Shown one piece after another: positions 16,092 to 25,183 of a DNA stretch of 64,000 nt. Location of the stretch: assembly GCA_017625565.1 (NCBI GenBank), contig JAGAKN010000017.1, forward strand, positions 1 through 64,000, read 5' to 3'. The notes beneath the pieces were generated by a model. The model was given only the letters and a program-made list of their open reading frames with translations, was not told the origin of the DNA and did no database searches. Origin of the DNA: Clostridia bacterium. Lineage in GTDB: Bacteria; Bacillota; Clostridia; Christensenellales; Borkfalkiaceae. The position numbers and the translations under genes were made by a program. Within the stretch, counting starts at the first letter, position 1. Each line of letters begins with the position of its first letter.

Positions 16092-18095
16092 ATGGCAAAA
16101 AAACCTTATTACATTACCACGGCAATCGCTTACACTTCGGGGAAACCGCATATCGGCAACACCTACGAAGCGATTTTGGCGGACGCGATTGCGCGGTTTA
16201 AGAGAAAGCAGGGCTACGACGTATTCTTCCAAACGGGTACGGACGAGCACGGTCAAAAAATTCAAGAAAAAGCGGAATTGGCGGGGATTACTCCGCAAAA
16301 ATTCGTGGACGGCGTAGCGGGGGAAATCCAGGGGATTTGGGATCTCGTCGGCACGTCGTATGATAAATTTATGCGCACGACGGACGCGGATCACGTTCGG
16401 CAAGTGTCGAAAATTTTCAAAAAATTCTACGATCAAGGGGATATTTACAAGGGCTACTACGAAGGCATGTATTGCACGCCTTGCGAATCCTTTTGGACGG
16501 AGAGTCAATTAAAAGACGGGAAATGCCCCGATTGCGGTAGGGACGTCAAGCCTGCGAAAGAAGAAGCATATTTCTTTAAAATGGGGAAATATGCCGACCG
16601 TTTGATCGAGCATATCAACAAGCATCCCGAATTTATTCAACCCGTATCCCGCAAAAACGAGATGATGAACAACTTTCTTTTGAAAGGGTTGCAGGATCTT
16701 TGCGTGTCGCGTACGTCGTTTACTTGGGGTGTACCCGTAGAATTCGACGAAAAGCACGTCGTTTACGTTTGGTTGGACGCGTTGACGAATTATATCACGG
16801 GGATTGGATTTGACGCGGACGGAAATCACGGCGAAAACTACAAAAAATATTGGCCGGCGGATTTACATTTGATCGGGAAAGACATCTTGCGTTTCCATAC
16901 CATTTATTGGCCGATTTTCTTAATGGCGCTCGGCGAGCCTTTGCCCAAGCAAATTTTCGGACACCCTTGGCTTTTGCAAGGGGACGGCAAGATGAGCAAA
17001 TCCAAGGGCAACGTTATGTATGCGGACGATTTGGCGAAGCTCTTCGGGGTGGACGCCGTACGCTATTTCGTATTGCACGAAATGCCGTTCGACAACGACG
17101 GGCAAATCACTTGGGAATTGTTCGCGGAACGCTTTAACACCGAACTTGCCAACGTTTTGGGCAACCTTGTCAACCGCACGGTAGCAATGATCGAGAAATA
17201 TTTCGGCGGTAGCGTAAAACGTTCCGACAAACAAAACGAAATGGATACGGACGCGGAATTTAAAGCGACGGTGACGGGCGCGGTGAGCAAGGTCTGCGCG
17301 AAAGCGGACGCGTTGCGGATCGCAGACGCGATTTCCGAAACGTTTGCGGTATTCCGTCGGGCAAATAAATACATCGACGAAACCATGCCTTGGGCACTCG
17401 CGAAAGACGAAATGAAACAGGCGCGTTTGAACGACGTACTCTACAACCTTGCGGAAGCCATTCAAATCGGCGCGTCGCTTTTAGAAAGTTTTATGCCCGA
17501 AACGTCGCAAAAGATCCTTTCGGCGTTCGGCGGAGCTTGTAGGGGGTTGGATGACTGCGCGAAATTTGGCATTCGCGAAACGGTACAAGTGACGGCAATT
17601 CCGCCGTTGTTCGCGAGAGTGGATTTTGCAAAAATGCAACCTGAAATTGAAAAGATTCGCGCTTTGCAGGCGGAAGAGTTCGCCAAAGAACAGGCAAAAT
17701 TAAACGGTGAAAACAAAACGGCTACGGCAGAATCCGCCAAAACGGAAGAATCCGAAACGGAAAAAGTGCCGGAAATCAGCTTTGACGATTTTGTCAAGGT
17801 GGAACTCCGCGTTGGGGAAATTATCGCCTGCGAGCCCGTACCAAAATCGAACAAACTCCTGAAAGAAACGGTAAAATTTGGAAACGAAACGCGGACGATC
17901 GTTTCGGGGATTGCGAAACATTACTCCCCCGAAGAAATGGTGGGGAAAAAGGTGGTATTCGTCACCAACCTTGCGCCGAGAAAGGTTTGCGGAGTCGTAT
18001 CGGAAGGTATGATTTTGGCCGGCGAAGACGAAAGCGGTAAGCTGACGTTATTCGTGCCTGAAAAAGATATCGAAAGCGGTACTCGTCTTGGATAA
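16092..18095 (+). CDS. metG: Methionyl-tRNA synthetase
   Basis: MetG charges tRNA-Met. The 667-residue class I synthetase shows PHIGNTYEAILADA (HIGH motif, about 20-33), a zinc knuckle CTPCES...CPDCG (about 127-149), GKMSKSKGN with KMSKS near 299-303, an anticodon-binding helical domain (about 360-510) and a C-terminal EMAP/Trbp111 tRNA-binding domain (about 565-667, DFVKVELRVGEIIACEPVP and TNLAPRKVCGVVSEGMILA). A Lys/Glu/Ala-rich linker (about 515-560) joins the last two. The start follows a weak GGGAG site. tatD follows at once. Confidence 0.96.
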   Translation: MAKKPYYITTAIAYTSGKPHIGNTYEAILADAIARFKRKQGYDVFFQTGTDEHGQKIQEKAELAGITPQKFVDGVAGEIQGIWDLVGTSYDKFMRTTDADHVRQVSKIFKKFYDQGDIYKGYYEGMYCTPCESFWTESQLKDGKCPDCGRDVKPAKEEAYFFKMGKYADRLIEHINKHPEFIQPVSRKNEMMNNFLLKGLQDLCVSRTSFTWGVPVEFDEKHVVYVWLDALTNYITGIGFDADGNHGENYKKYWPADLHLIGKDILRFHTIYWPIFLMALGEPLPKQIFGHPWLLQGDGKMSKSKGNVMYADDLAKLFGVDAVRYFVLHEMPFDNDGQITWELFAERFNTELANVLGNLVNRTVAMIEKYFGGSVKRSDKQNEMDTDAEFKATVTGAVSKVCAKADALRIADAISETFAVFRRANKYIDETMPWALAKDEMKQARLNDVLYNLAEAIQIGASLLESFMPETSQKILSAFGGACRGLDDCAKFGIRETVQVTAIPPLFARVDFAKMQPEIEKIRALQAEEFAKEQAKLNGENKTATAESAKTEESETEKVPEISFDDFVKVELRVGEIIACEPVPKSNKLLKETVKFGNETRTIVSGIAKHYSPEEMVGKKVVFVTNLAPRKVCGVVSEGMILAGEDESGKLTLFVPEKDIESGTRLG

Positions 18096-18099
18096 GCGT

Positions 18100-18885
18100 A
18101 TGTTCATCGACGTGCATTGTCATTTGACGGGCGAAGAATACGACGCCGTCGGCGGAATAGAACAGGTACTCCAACGAGCCAAAGACGTCGGCGTTTGTAG
18201 AATGATTTGTTCGGGGTTTGATCTCCCGTCGTCTAAGCAGGCGAAAACGCTTGCTGAACGCTACGACGCGGTGTATTTTTGCGCAGGATTTCATCCGAGC
18301 GAATTGGACGGCGTTCAAGAGCAGGATTGGGACGAATTACGCGCGTTATGCGGACATGAAAAGTGCGTTGCCGTGGGCGAAATCGGGCTGGATTACCATT
18401 ATGAGAACAACCCTGCCAAGGAAAAACAAAAAGCGTTTTTTATCCGACAGCTTGCGCTTGCAGACGAATTGGACTTGCCCGTCGTATTGCACAGTCGTGA
18501 TTCCGCGCAAGACACGTTGGAAATATTATGGGAAAACCGCGCTTTGCTTCGTCGAGGCGGGTTGATGCATTGTTATTCCTATTCCTTAGAAATGACGGCG
18601 GATTTTATGGAGCTCGGGCTTAGTTTTTCCTTTGGCGGAGCGTCGACGTTCAAGAACGGAAAAAAGGCGAAAGAATGTGTTTGTCTAATACCTGCCGACC
18701 ACATTTTATCGGAAACCGATTGCCCGTATCTCACGCCAGAACCCTTGCGTGGAACGTTCCCGAACGAGCCGAAAAACGTCAAGTACGTCGTCGAAAACTT
18801 CGGGACGATTAGAAACGAAAAAATGGAGGTGCTTGAAAAACAGCTGTTTGAAAATGCAAAGCGGTTGTTTCCTAAGCTGAAATAA
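18100..18885 (+). CDS. tatD: TatD family metal-dependent hydrolase (YabD type)
   Basis: TatD-type enzymes are metal-dependent DNases of the amidohydrolase superfamily. The 261-residue product begins MFIDVHCHLTGEEYD (HxH metal pair), then VAVGEIGLDYHYEN (about 87-100), LPVVLHSRDSAQDT (about 126-139), GGLMHCYSYS and LSETDCPYLTPEPLRG (about 202-217), the complete active-site set. I prefer ATG 18100 because it fits the family N-terminus; an in-frame TTG at 18088, overlapping the end of metG, is possible. The metG-tatD order is common in Firmicutes. The next gene encodes the radical SAM protein typically linked to TatD. Confidence 0.92.
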   Translation: MFIDVHCHLTGEEYDAVGGIEQVLQRAKDVGVCRMICSGFDLPSSKQAKTLAERYDAVYFCAGFHPSELDGVQEQDWDELRALCGHEKCVAVGEIGLDYHYENNPAKEKQKAFFIRQLALADELDLPVVLHSRDSAQDTLEILWENRALLRRGGLMHCYSYSLEMTADFMELGLSFSFGGASTFKNGKKAKECVCLIPADHILSETDCPYLTPEPLRGTFPNEPKNVKYVVENFGTIRNEKMEVLEKQLFENAKRLFPKLK

Positions 18886-18889
18886 AATT

Positions 18890-19846
18890 ATGGACGAAAT
18901 CAAAGAAAAAAACCAACAAAACAACGGCAATCCCACTCCGCAAAACGGCGGAAACGGTGGGGCTGGCGGTCGTCGTAGACGTCGTAAAAAGCGCGGTGGA
19001 AATCACGGACAAAACAACCAAAACCAAAACGCGCAACCAGCACAACAAAGCAAGCAAGCTACGCAAAGCAATTCCAATCAACCGCAAAAGCAATCCGTTC
19101 CCAACAACCAAAACAACGGGAATACGAATGCAGGCGGTAAAAAGAACAAGAATAAGCACGCGCAAAAGCAAAACCAAGCCGGTGGAAACAAGCCCACTCC
19201 GCAAAAACAGGACGCGGAGAAAAAGGACGAAAACCGCAAAGATACGTACGTGTATACGTTGGATGGGAATTTGTATATCAACTTGACCAACAAATGCTCC
19301 AACGGATGCGATTTTTGCGTACGCAACGAACGGGCGAGTTATTATGGCAACTATCTTTGGTTGCGCCACGGCGATCCGACGGTGGACAAGGTGATTTCGG
19401 CGTTGAAAGGCATGGGGGATCTCGGACGTTTTAAAGAAGCCGTTTTTTGTGGCTTTGGTGAGCCGACGTATAAAGTAGCGGAAATGGTTGCGCTTTGCGA
19501 TTATTTCCACGAAAAGGGAATTTCCACCCGTTTAAACACCAACGGGCAGGGGAATTTAATCAACAAACGGGACATCGTCCCCGACTTAAAGGGCAAGATC
19601 GATCTCGTCAACGTTTCCTTGAACGCGTCGTGCGTAGAAAAATACCAACCTATTTGCCGTTCGCAATTCGGCGAAAGCGGATTTAACGGCATGATCGAGT
19701 TTGCAAAACTCTGCCATAAGAACGAGATAAACTGTCGGTTTTCCATTGTCGATTGTATCGGCGAAGAAGAAGTGGAAGCGTGTAAACGGCTTGCGGAAAG
19801 CGTGAAAATTCCGCTGTATATCCGTAAATACATTACTGATTCCTAA
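18890..19846 (+). CDS. TatD-associated radical SAM protein with an Asn/Gln/Arg-rich N-terminal tail
   Basis: Residues 119-318 are a compact radical SAM domain: LYINLTNKCSNGCDFCVRN with Cys at 136, 140 and 143 (CxxxCxxC), VFCGFGEPTYK (GGE-like) and RLNTNGQGN. This matches the small TatD-linked radical SAM family whose substrate is unknown. Residues 1-118 are low-complexity: Asn, Gln, Gly and Lys with a run of RRRRRKKR near 28-35. The tail is predicted disordered and RNA-binding in character, and I do not know it in this family. The gene starts 4 bases after tatD and sits where rnmV lies in Bacillus (tatD-rnmV-rsmA order). A 20-base gap separates it from rsmA. Confidence 0.85.
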   Translation: MDEIKEKNQQNNGNPTPQNGGNGGAGGRRRRRKKRGGNHGQNNQNQNAQPAQQSKQATQSNSNQPQKQSVPNNQNNGNTNAGGKKNKNKHAQKQNQAGGNKPTPQKQDAEKKDENRKDTYVYTLDGNLYINLTNKCSNGCDFCVRNERASYYGNYLWLRHGDPTVDKVISALKGMGDLGRFKEAVFCGFGEPTYKVAEMVALCDYFHEKGISTRLNTNGQGNLINKRDIVPDLKGKIDLVNVSLNASCVEKYQPICRSQFGESGFNGMIEFAKLCHKNEINCRFSIVDCIGEEEVEACKRLAESVKIPLYIRKYITDS

Positions 19847-19866
19847 TCGGCGAAAAGGGCAGGGCT

Positions 19867-20706
19867 ATGAGTGAATTAAAAGAAGTTTTGCAAAAGCACG
19901 GGTTTCGTTTTAAGAAACAATTTGGGCAGAATTTCCTTTCGGACGGGAATTTGTTGCGTTCGATCGTGGAATCGAGCGGGGTGACCAAGGACACGACGGT
20001 GGTGGAAATCGGTTGCGGAGCAGGTACGCTGACGCGAGTGCTTGCGGAAAGCGCCAAAAAAGTGTATGCGTTCGATATTGACAGAGATTTACAACCCGTA
20101 CTTGCGGAAACGTTGGCGGGTTTAGACAACGTCGAAGTCCTTTTCCGAGATTTCAACAAAATGGATTTGTCCGCGTTCGAAGCGGAGATTGACGACTACG
20201 TCGTCGTGGCAAACTTGCCTTACTATATCACGACACCGCTCGTCACCAAACTCTTGGAAGAGAGCGAGAAAGCGCAGGGCTTGGCGATTATGGTACAGGA
20301 AGAAGTTGCGGAACGTTTTTGCGCCAAGGAAAACACGCCGGAGTACGGCTCGATCACGGCAGGGATTGCGTTAAAGGGTAGCGCGAAAATCGTCAAACGG
20401 GTGTCTAGGAATTTGTTTTATCCGCGCCCGAACGTCGATTCGGCGGTGGTAAAGATTGATTTTGAAAAGGATAGAATTCCCGTTAAATCCACGCTCGCGT
20501 ATCGGCAAACGGTGAAATGTGCCTTTTTAAATCGTCGGAAAACGCTAGAAAACAACTTAGTCAACGTTTTTTCTTTGACGAGAGAACAGGCGAAAGGGAT
20601 TTTGGCACAAGCGAACATCGACGAAAAAGCGCGCGGAGAAACACTCTCGCCAGAACGCCTTGCTTATCTTTCGGACGTGTTGGTAGAACACGGCGTACTG
20701 CAATAA
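19867..20706 (+). CDS. rsmA: 16S rRNA dimethyladenosine transferase
   Basis: RsmA (KsgA) dimethylates two adjacent adenosines in helix 45 of 16S rRNA late in 30S assembly. The 279-residue SAM methyltransferase has KKQFGQNFLSD at about 17-27, VVEIGCGAGTLTRVLAE (motif I, about 45-61), DYVVVANLPYYITTPLV (motif IV NLPY, about 115-131), MVQEEVAERF and the C-terminal helical domain with FLNRRKTLENNL near 220-231. It ends the metG-tatD-rSAM-rsmA run before a strong terminator. Confidence 0.96.
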   Translation: MSELKEVLQKHGFRFKKQFGQNFLSDGNLLRSIVESSGVTKDTTVVEIGCGAGTLTRVLAESAKKVYAFDIDRDLQPVLAETLAGLDNVEVLFRDFNKMDLSAFEAEIDDYVVVANLPYYITTPLVTKLLEESEKAQGLAIMVQEEVAERFCAKENTPEYGSITAGIALKGSAKIVKRVSRNLFYPRPNVDSAVVKIDFEKDRIPVKSTLAYRQTVKCAFLNRRKTLENNLVNVFSLTREQAKGILAQANIDEKARGETLSPERLAYLSDVLVEHGVLQ

Positions 20707-20739
20707 TGGATAAGAACTTTTGAATGGAATAGAGTATAG

Positions 20740-20780
20740 AAAAACCCCGACACGCATGTACGCGTGTCGGGGTTGCTTTT
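20740..20780. terminator. Bidirectional terminator between rsmA and the glycosidase gene
   Basis: Thirteen-base perfect stem AACCCCGACACGC / GCGTGTCGGGGTT (20743-20755, 20762-20774) with T-rich and A-rich flanks. It can serve both convergent units. Confidence 0.92.
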
Positions 20781-20786
20781 ACAAAA

Positions 20787-23700
20787 TTAGCGACGGATAC
20801 TTACGCCGAGTATACCGATAATCACTTCGTTGGCGATTGCTTGGACTTTCACGCAAGCGACCTGTTTTTCGGGATTTAACCGAATACGTTGTACGGTTGC
20901 GTGGTTGTAATCGTTGAAATAGAAGATTTCGTTTTGCGTTTGCAAGGCAGGAACTAACCAGTCGTCCACGTTGATCGGGTACACGAGTTGTACTTCGCTC
21001 GTCGTGCCGTCGTCGTAGCAAACGGTAATCCGCGCGTTTTCCACAAGCGTTTGCATCGAGCTCGTGGTGGAAACGAACAATACAGCGAGCTCCTTGCCCC
21101 TGCCGTTTACGGGAATCGTGAGTTCGGTAGGGAAATTTTCCCAAATGGAAACGCACGCAAGGTTTTCCTTTTCCGTAGGCGTATAAAACGGAATGCCCGA
21201 CGGCGTACGCACCAAACCGTTTGCCGAACGCAACGCACTGTCGTCGACATAGACTTTGTTGTGTCCGCGGTGGTTCCATTCCCAAGCGTACCGACCGTTG
21301 GGGAACGTACCGATGGAATAGCCTTCGGGACGGGGGTGCATATATTCCTGCGTATGCACTTCCGTCATTTTGCAGTTGAAAAGCGGAGTGATATCCAACG
21401 GCTCGAATTCGCCCCCTGCAATCGGCTCGACGGGTATTTCTTTTTTCATAACGGTATAATCGGCAGGCAGGTATGCGTCGAAGTCGTCCTTTTTCACACG
21501 CAAGAATAGGGTGTGCTCGCCTTTTTCGTCTTTGACGGTGGCATACAATTGATTACCGACGACGGAAACGTTTTCCAGGCATTGACAGAGATCGTTGTAT
21601 TCGACGAGTTCTCCGCCTACGACTTCGAAAGCGACTTCGTTGCCACCGAGTACCGCGTCCGCATAACGGAGCGTAGGGAGTTCCCCTTCGCCGTACATAA
21701 CGCGCAATTGCATACGTCCCGTTCTTTCCGTTTCTACCACCAAAAAGCTGTGCCTCGGCGCAGGGATAACGCGATAATCGACGGGAACTCCGTCCAAAAG
21801 CACGGCGTCCACGACCGTGGAGAGCATCGGCAGTTTGAAGGATTTTTGTTCCGTGCGTTCGGTGCAGAAATCGTAGATTTCCGTCAAACCGCGTCTATGG
21901 TATTGCAAGGACAAATCTTGCAAAGTCAAGATAGCGTGTTCCCACTTATCGGGGAAGTTGGGCGCAACCGTAATGCGGTTGTCGAGCGCGTTTATGCCCA
22001 GCCCGAACAACCCTTCGACCATCATGCGAAGGTAGGTGCTGGAAACGTCGGTGAAATCCAAATCCGCAAGGTCTGCAGTACCTCGCGCGGATTGTACGTG
22101 TCCTGCCATACCAGGGTTTTTGCCCGTGAAATAGCAGTCCACAAGCCCGTCCACGATTTGGTTGCCCTGTTCTTTCAGCCCAATCTTGAAATATGCCAAC
22201 GCCAAGTGCGCGTTTTCAGACGGGAAAATCCCGTATGTGGAGTATTTCTTCGGCAACCACGTGGAGCAGTAGGACAAACGCCCGTTCCTGCCCGTAGTAC
22301 GTACGCTGTTGATTTCCGTTTCCGTATAGCGGAGTATGGTATACGCTTGCAGTTGGTCTACGATGTCGCAATCGATCGCAAGGTAAGCGGTGGAAAGTTC
22401 GGGGGACGGGTGAAGTAGACAGTTCCCGATCGTGTCCAAGGATTCGGCGAGAACTCCGCTATTTGCAATCCACAATTTTTCCTGTACGGCGCGACGGATT
22501 TTTTCGGCGCGGTTTTGGAAAACGCGAGCGTCCCGTCCGAGTTGTTGCGCGATTTTCGCCATGGCTACGTTCGCGCGGTAGTTATACGCGCTCGCTTGTG
22601 CGCAACCTGCGCCGTTGTATTCGTGTCCGTCCGAAATCCAAGTATTCAAGAAATTTTGATACAGCCCGTCGTTGTCGTAATCGAAAATGCGTTCTTCCCA
22701 ATCGAGCATGGCGCACAATTCGTCGAAATGCGTTTTTGCGAGTTCGAGATTGCCCGTCCATTCGATATGGTGGAGCATCATATCCGTCGCGCATTCCTGC
22801 ATGTTGTAGTACGCCATCGTTTCGCCGAGCAAGTAGGGGAGATACCCCGTACTGTTTTCAATGTTATGGTATTGTGACGGCCCGTCGCCCTCTCTGGGAT
22901 TACAGCCGTCAAACCAGACGCGCTCCTTGCCGTTTGCCGTTTTTACCATTTGCGCAAGGTGTGTTTTGATGGTTGTTTCCACGCGATCGTTCCAACCGAG
23001 CGTGGTCGGGGCGTACCAATTCCGCCAACCCAAGAAAGGGGAATGATACCCGAACGCGCCGTGATGGAAAGAGTTGGTGTGCCAAGACGAATCCAAAGCG
23101 ATCACCGTCGGCGCAATCGTTAAATCGAGTTCGTTATCCGGCGTTTGTAAGCCGATACACGCGAATTTTGCATAAATTTGTCGTTTGATATACCGTATGG
23201 GATCGGGCATTTTCAGCCAAGAGTTTAGCGTTTTTTCGTCCGCGTTCCGCAATACGAGAATATACCCGTCCAACGTTTTCCCGGGCTCGATTACAGCGGA
23301 AATTTTCACGGCGTTATCGTCGGGATTTACAGGGGAGCTACTCAAAAACGTGCTGGGATATTGTTTTTCTAATTCCTGTGCAGAGCCCGTTTTAAAATCT
23401 GCGTCAAAGCTAGTGGCGATCCGCATACTGCAACCGTTTACGTGGCGTACGCAAGCGCGGTTTTTCCCAAGCTCTACCGTATTATTTACGCAGTCGCTTG
23501 CGTGGAAATAGCGTTTTTTCTCGTCCTTGTATTCAAAACGTCCGATATAATCGGTGATACCGCCGAACCCTGCGACGAAAATCACCCGTTGATCGGTGGT
23601 GATTTTATAGCGAACCAAAAACCCGTCGTCGGGCAATAACGGATACGTTTCGATATGTACGCGCACGTCGGGAAACCAAGGCGACATCTGCGTAAGGTTG

Positions 23701-24041
23701 TATTCCATCCACCCGTTTTTAAATTCCGCGCCGACGTCTTCGGAGTTATGAAACCAACGGGAGCTGATGTCCATATCTTCGGAGTAGAAGAATTCCACCC
23801 GTTGCCCAGGGGTTAAGGCAAGCCCGCTGGTAAGCGTACCGCATTTGGCGTAAAAACTGACGAGATTTTCTTCGAAATCCGTCGTTGCACCCATAAATTG
23901 TGGCGCGTCGCCTGCGAACGTGCAAAATTTCGCGCTCTTATCGTCGTTTTGATGCGAGCCGTAAAGGGTGCGGTTGAAAAGCTCCGCGCTACCGTTAATC
24001 GAATAACCGCTCTTGGTAGGAGTATAACGTGTTTTTGCCAT
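20787..24041 (-). CDS. Large cytoplasmic six-hairpin glycosidase-like protein (DUF4450-type N-terminus)
   Basis: The 1084-residue protein starts TRYTPTKSGYSINGSAELFNRTLYGS, split here as TRYTPTKSGYSING and ELFNRTLYGS, which is the opening pattern I associate with DUF4450 proteins. A beta-sandwich region (about 30-270) leads to an alpha/alpha-barrel of the six-hairpin glycosidase type (about 280-760, with GFWRNW-like FLGWRNWYAPTTLGW, WISDGHEYNGAGCAQASAY and GTADLADLDFTDVSSTYLR). A beta-rich C-terminus (about 780-1084) has a discoidin-like end. No signal peptide is present, so it should be cytoplasmic and act on imported oligosaccharides or their derivatives. The substrate is unknown. It starts 34 bases after the ZIP gene on the same strand. 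Confidence 0.7.
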   Translation of the reverse strand: MAKTRYTPTKSGYSINGSAELFNRTLYGSHQNDDKSAKFCTFAGDAPQFMGATTDFEENLVSFYAKCGTLTSGLALTPGQRVEFFYSEDMDISSRWFHNSEDVGAEFKNGWMEYNLTQMSPWFPDVRVHIETYPLLPDDGFLVRYKITTDQRVIFVAGFGGITDYIGRFEYKDEKKRYFHASDCVNNTVELGKNRACVRHVNGCSMRIATSFDADFKTGSAQELEKQYPSTFLSSSPVNPDDNAVKISAVIEPGKTLDGYILVLRNADEKTLNSWLKMPDPIRYIKRQIYAKFACIGLQTPDNELDLTIAPTVIALDSSWHTNSFHHGAFGYHSPFLGWRNWYAPTTLGWNDRVETTIKTHLAQMVKTANGKERVWFDGCNPREGDGPSQYHNIENSTGYLPYLLGETMAYYNMQECATDMMLHHIEWTGNLELAKTHFDELCAMLDWEERIFDYDNDGLYQNFLNTWISDGHEYNGAGCAQASAYNYRANVAMAKIAQQLGRDARVFQNRAEKIRRAVQEKLWIANSGVLAESLDTIGNCLLHPSPELSTAYLAIDCDIVDQLQAYTILRYTETEINSVRTTGRNGRLSYCSTWLPKKYSTYGIFPSENAHLALAYFKIGLKEQGNQIVDGLVDCYFTGKNPGMAGHVQSARGTADLADLDFTDVSSTYLRMMVEGLFGLGINALDNRITVAPNFPDKWEHAILTLQDLSLQYHRRGLTEIYDFCTERTEQKSFKLPMLSTVVDAVLLDGVPVDYRVIPAPRHSFLVVETERTGRMQLRVMYGEGELPTLRYADAVLGGNEVAFEVVGGELVEYNDLCQCLENVSVVGNQLYATVKDEKGEHTLFLRVKKDDFDAYLPADYTVMKKEIPVEPIAGGEFEPLDITPLFNCKMTEVHTQEYMHPRPEGYSIGTFPNGRYAWEWNHRGHNKVYVDDSALRSANGLVRTPSGIPFYTPTEKENLACVSIWENFPTELTIPVNGRGKELAVLFVSTTSSMQTLVENARITVCYDDGTTSEVQLVYPINVDDWLVPALQTQNEIFYFNDYNHATVQRIRLNPEKQVACVKVQAIANEVIIGILGVSIRR

Positions 24042-24075
24042 AAATCAAAGCTCCTGTAAAAAATTAAAATACTCG

Positions 24076-24837
24076 TTAACCGAGAAAGAAATCGAACGCG
24101 AGCATGACGCAAAATCCTAGTAAAAGGGCGTACGTAGCGCTACGTTCGTTGCCGTGCGCGTGGGTTTCGGGGATCATTTCGTCGCTGACGACGTAGAGCA
24201 TCGTTCCGCCTGCAAATGCAAGCGCGAACGGCAAAATCGCGGTGGAAATGCTTACGGCGAAATAGCCGATTAGCGTACCGATAATTTCTACGATCCCTGT
24301 TGTGAGCGCGATGAAAAAGGTACGACTTTTTTTCATACCCGTTGCGATCATGGGCGCGATAATCACCATGCCTTCGGGGATATTTTGCAAAGCAATCCCA
24401 CCTGCGACGATCAGCGCTTGGGAAGTGTTCTCCGTGCCAAAACTCACCCCAGCTGCAATCCCTTCGGGAAAATTGTGTATAGCGATGGCGATGACAAAGA
24501 GCAACACTTTATTCAGTCGCGCGGTTTTGTCGGGGTGTGTTTCTTGGTCCAAACCCGTGATTTTGTGTAAGTGGGGGACGAGTTTGTCGATTAAATTCAA
24601 ACAAAGCGCTCCGCAAAACAAACCGACGATGGTCACGAAGATCGCACTTTTGCCCTTCCCAAAATCGATGGAAGGGAGTAGTAGTCCAACGATTGCCGCC
24701 GCAAGCATAACGCCTGCCGCGAACGAGAGAATAATATCGCCTGTTTTATGCGACGGATTTTTGAACAAAAAACCCAAGCCTGCGCCAAATACGGTTGCAC
24801 CACCGACGCCGAGCGCCGTTAAAAGAACAAGTTCCAT
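24076..24837 (-). CDS. ZIP family metal transporter (ZupT type)
   Basis: This 253-residue membrane protein with eight hydrophobic segments resembles ZupT-like importers of zinc and other divalent metals. Transmembrane segment 4 holds AIAIHNFPEGIAAGVSFG and segment 5 ALQNIPEGMVIIAPM, the HNxPEG and QNxPEG metal-binding pair. A short His-containing loop (HLHKITGLDQETHPDK) lies between segments 3 and 4. ATG 24837 is the only start that leads directly into the first segment, and it lies 4 bases after the stop of the upstream PII-like gene, implying coupled expression. Confidence 0.9.
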   Translation of the reverse strand: MELVLLTALGVGGATVFGAGLGFLFKNPSHKTGDIILSFAAGVMLAAAIVGLLLPSIDFGKGKSAIFVTIVGLFCGALCLNLIDKLVPHLHKITGLDQETHPDKTARLNKVLLFVIAIAIHNFPEGIAAGVSFGTENTSQALIVAGGIALQNIPEGMVIIAPMIATGMKKSRTFFIALTTGIVEIIGTLIGYFAVSISTAILPFALAFAGGTMLYVVSDEMIPETHAHGNERSATYALLLGFCVMLAFDFFLG

Positions 24838-24841
24838 AATC

Positions 24842-25171
24842 TTAAGCCTTTTCTCCGCCACCCAAGCCGACGACGCTGTCGACGGGCATGGTAAACGCGA
24901 TGCCTTGTCCCGGCGTGTCCAACCCGACTTCTTTATACAGAGCGGACAAAACGTCGTCCTTGATTTTGGTCGGAACAAGGATCATGACGATTTCCTTTTC
25001 AGGATCAACCGTAATATGGAAGAAGGTTTCCGCTTCTTTCGTTGCCGTACCTCGGGCGTTGATGACCGTACCGCCTTTTGCTCCAAATTTTTTCGCCGTG
25101 TCCATGACGACGTCGCTATAACCGCTGTTGACAATACAAAAAATTGCTTCGTGTGAAAATTGCGTAGACAT
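24842..25171 (-). CDS. PII-like signalling protein (second copy)
   Basis: The 109-residue protein has the ferredoxin-like fold pattern of the GlnB/PII superfamily. AIFCIVNSGYSDVVMDTAKKFGAKG corresponds to strand 1 and helix 1 (residues 9-33, read as two runs: AIFCIVNSGYSDVV and MDTAKKFGAKG). GTVINARGT leads to a shortened T-loop, and GQGIAFTMPVDSVVGL (about 89-104) stands for the B-loop and C-terminal strand. The Tyr of the GHTEVYRG T-loop, modified in classical GlnB/GlnK, is absent. In this family a trimer usually binds a nucleotide and regulates a partner; the DUF1538 protein encoded two genes upstream is the obvious candidate. Confidence 0.82.
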   Translation of the reverse strand: MSTQFSHEAIFCIVNSGYSDVVMDTAKKFGAKGGTVINARGTATKEAETFFHITVDPEKEIVMILVPTKIKDDVLSALYKEVGLDTPGQGIAFTMPVDSVVGLGGGEKA

Positions 25172-25183
25172 ATTTGTATACTC

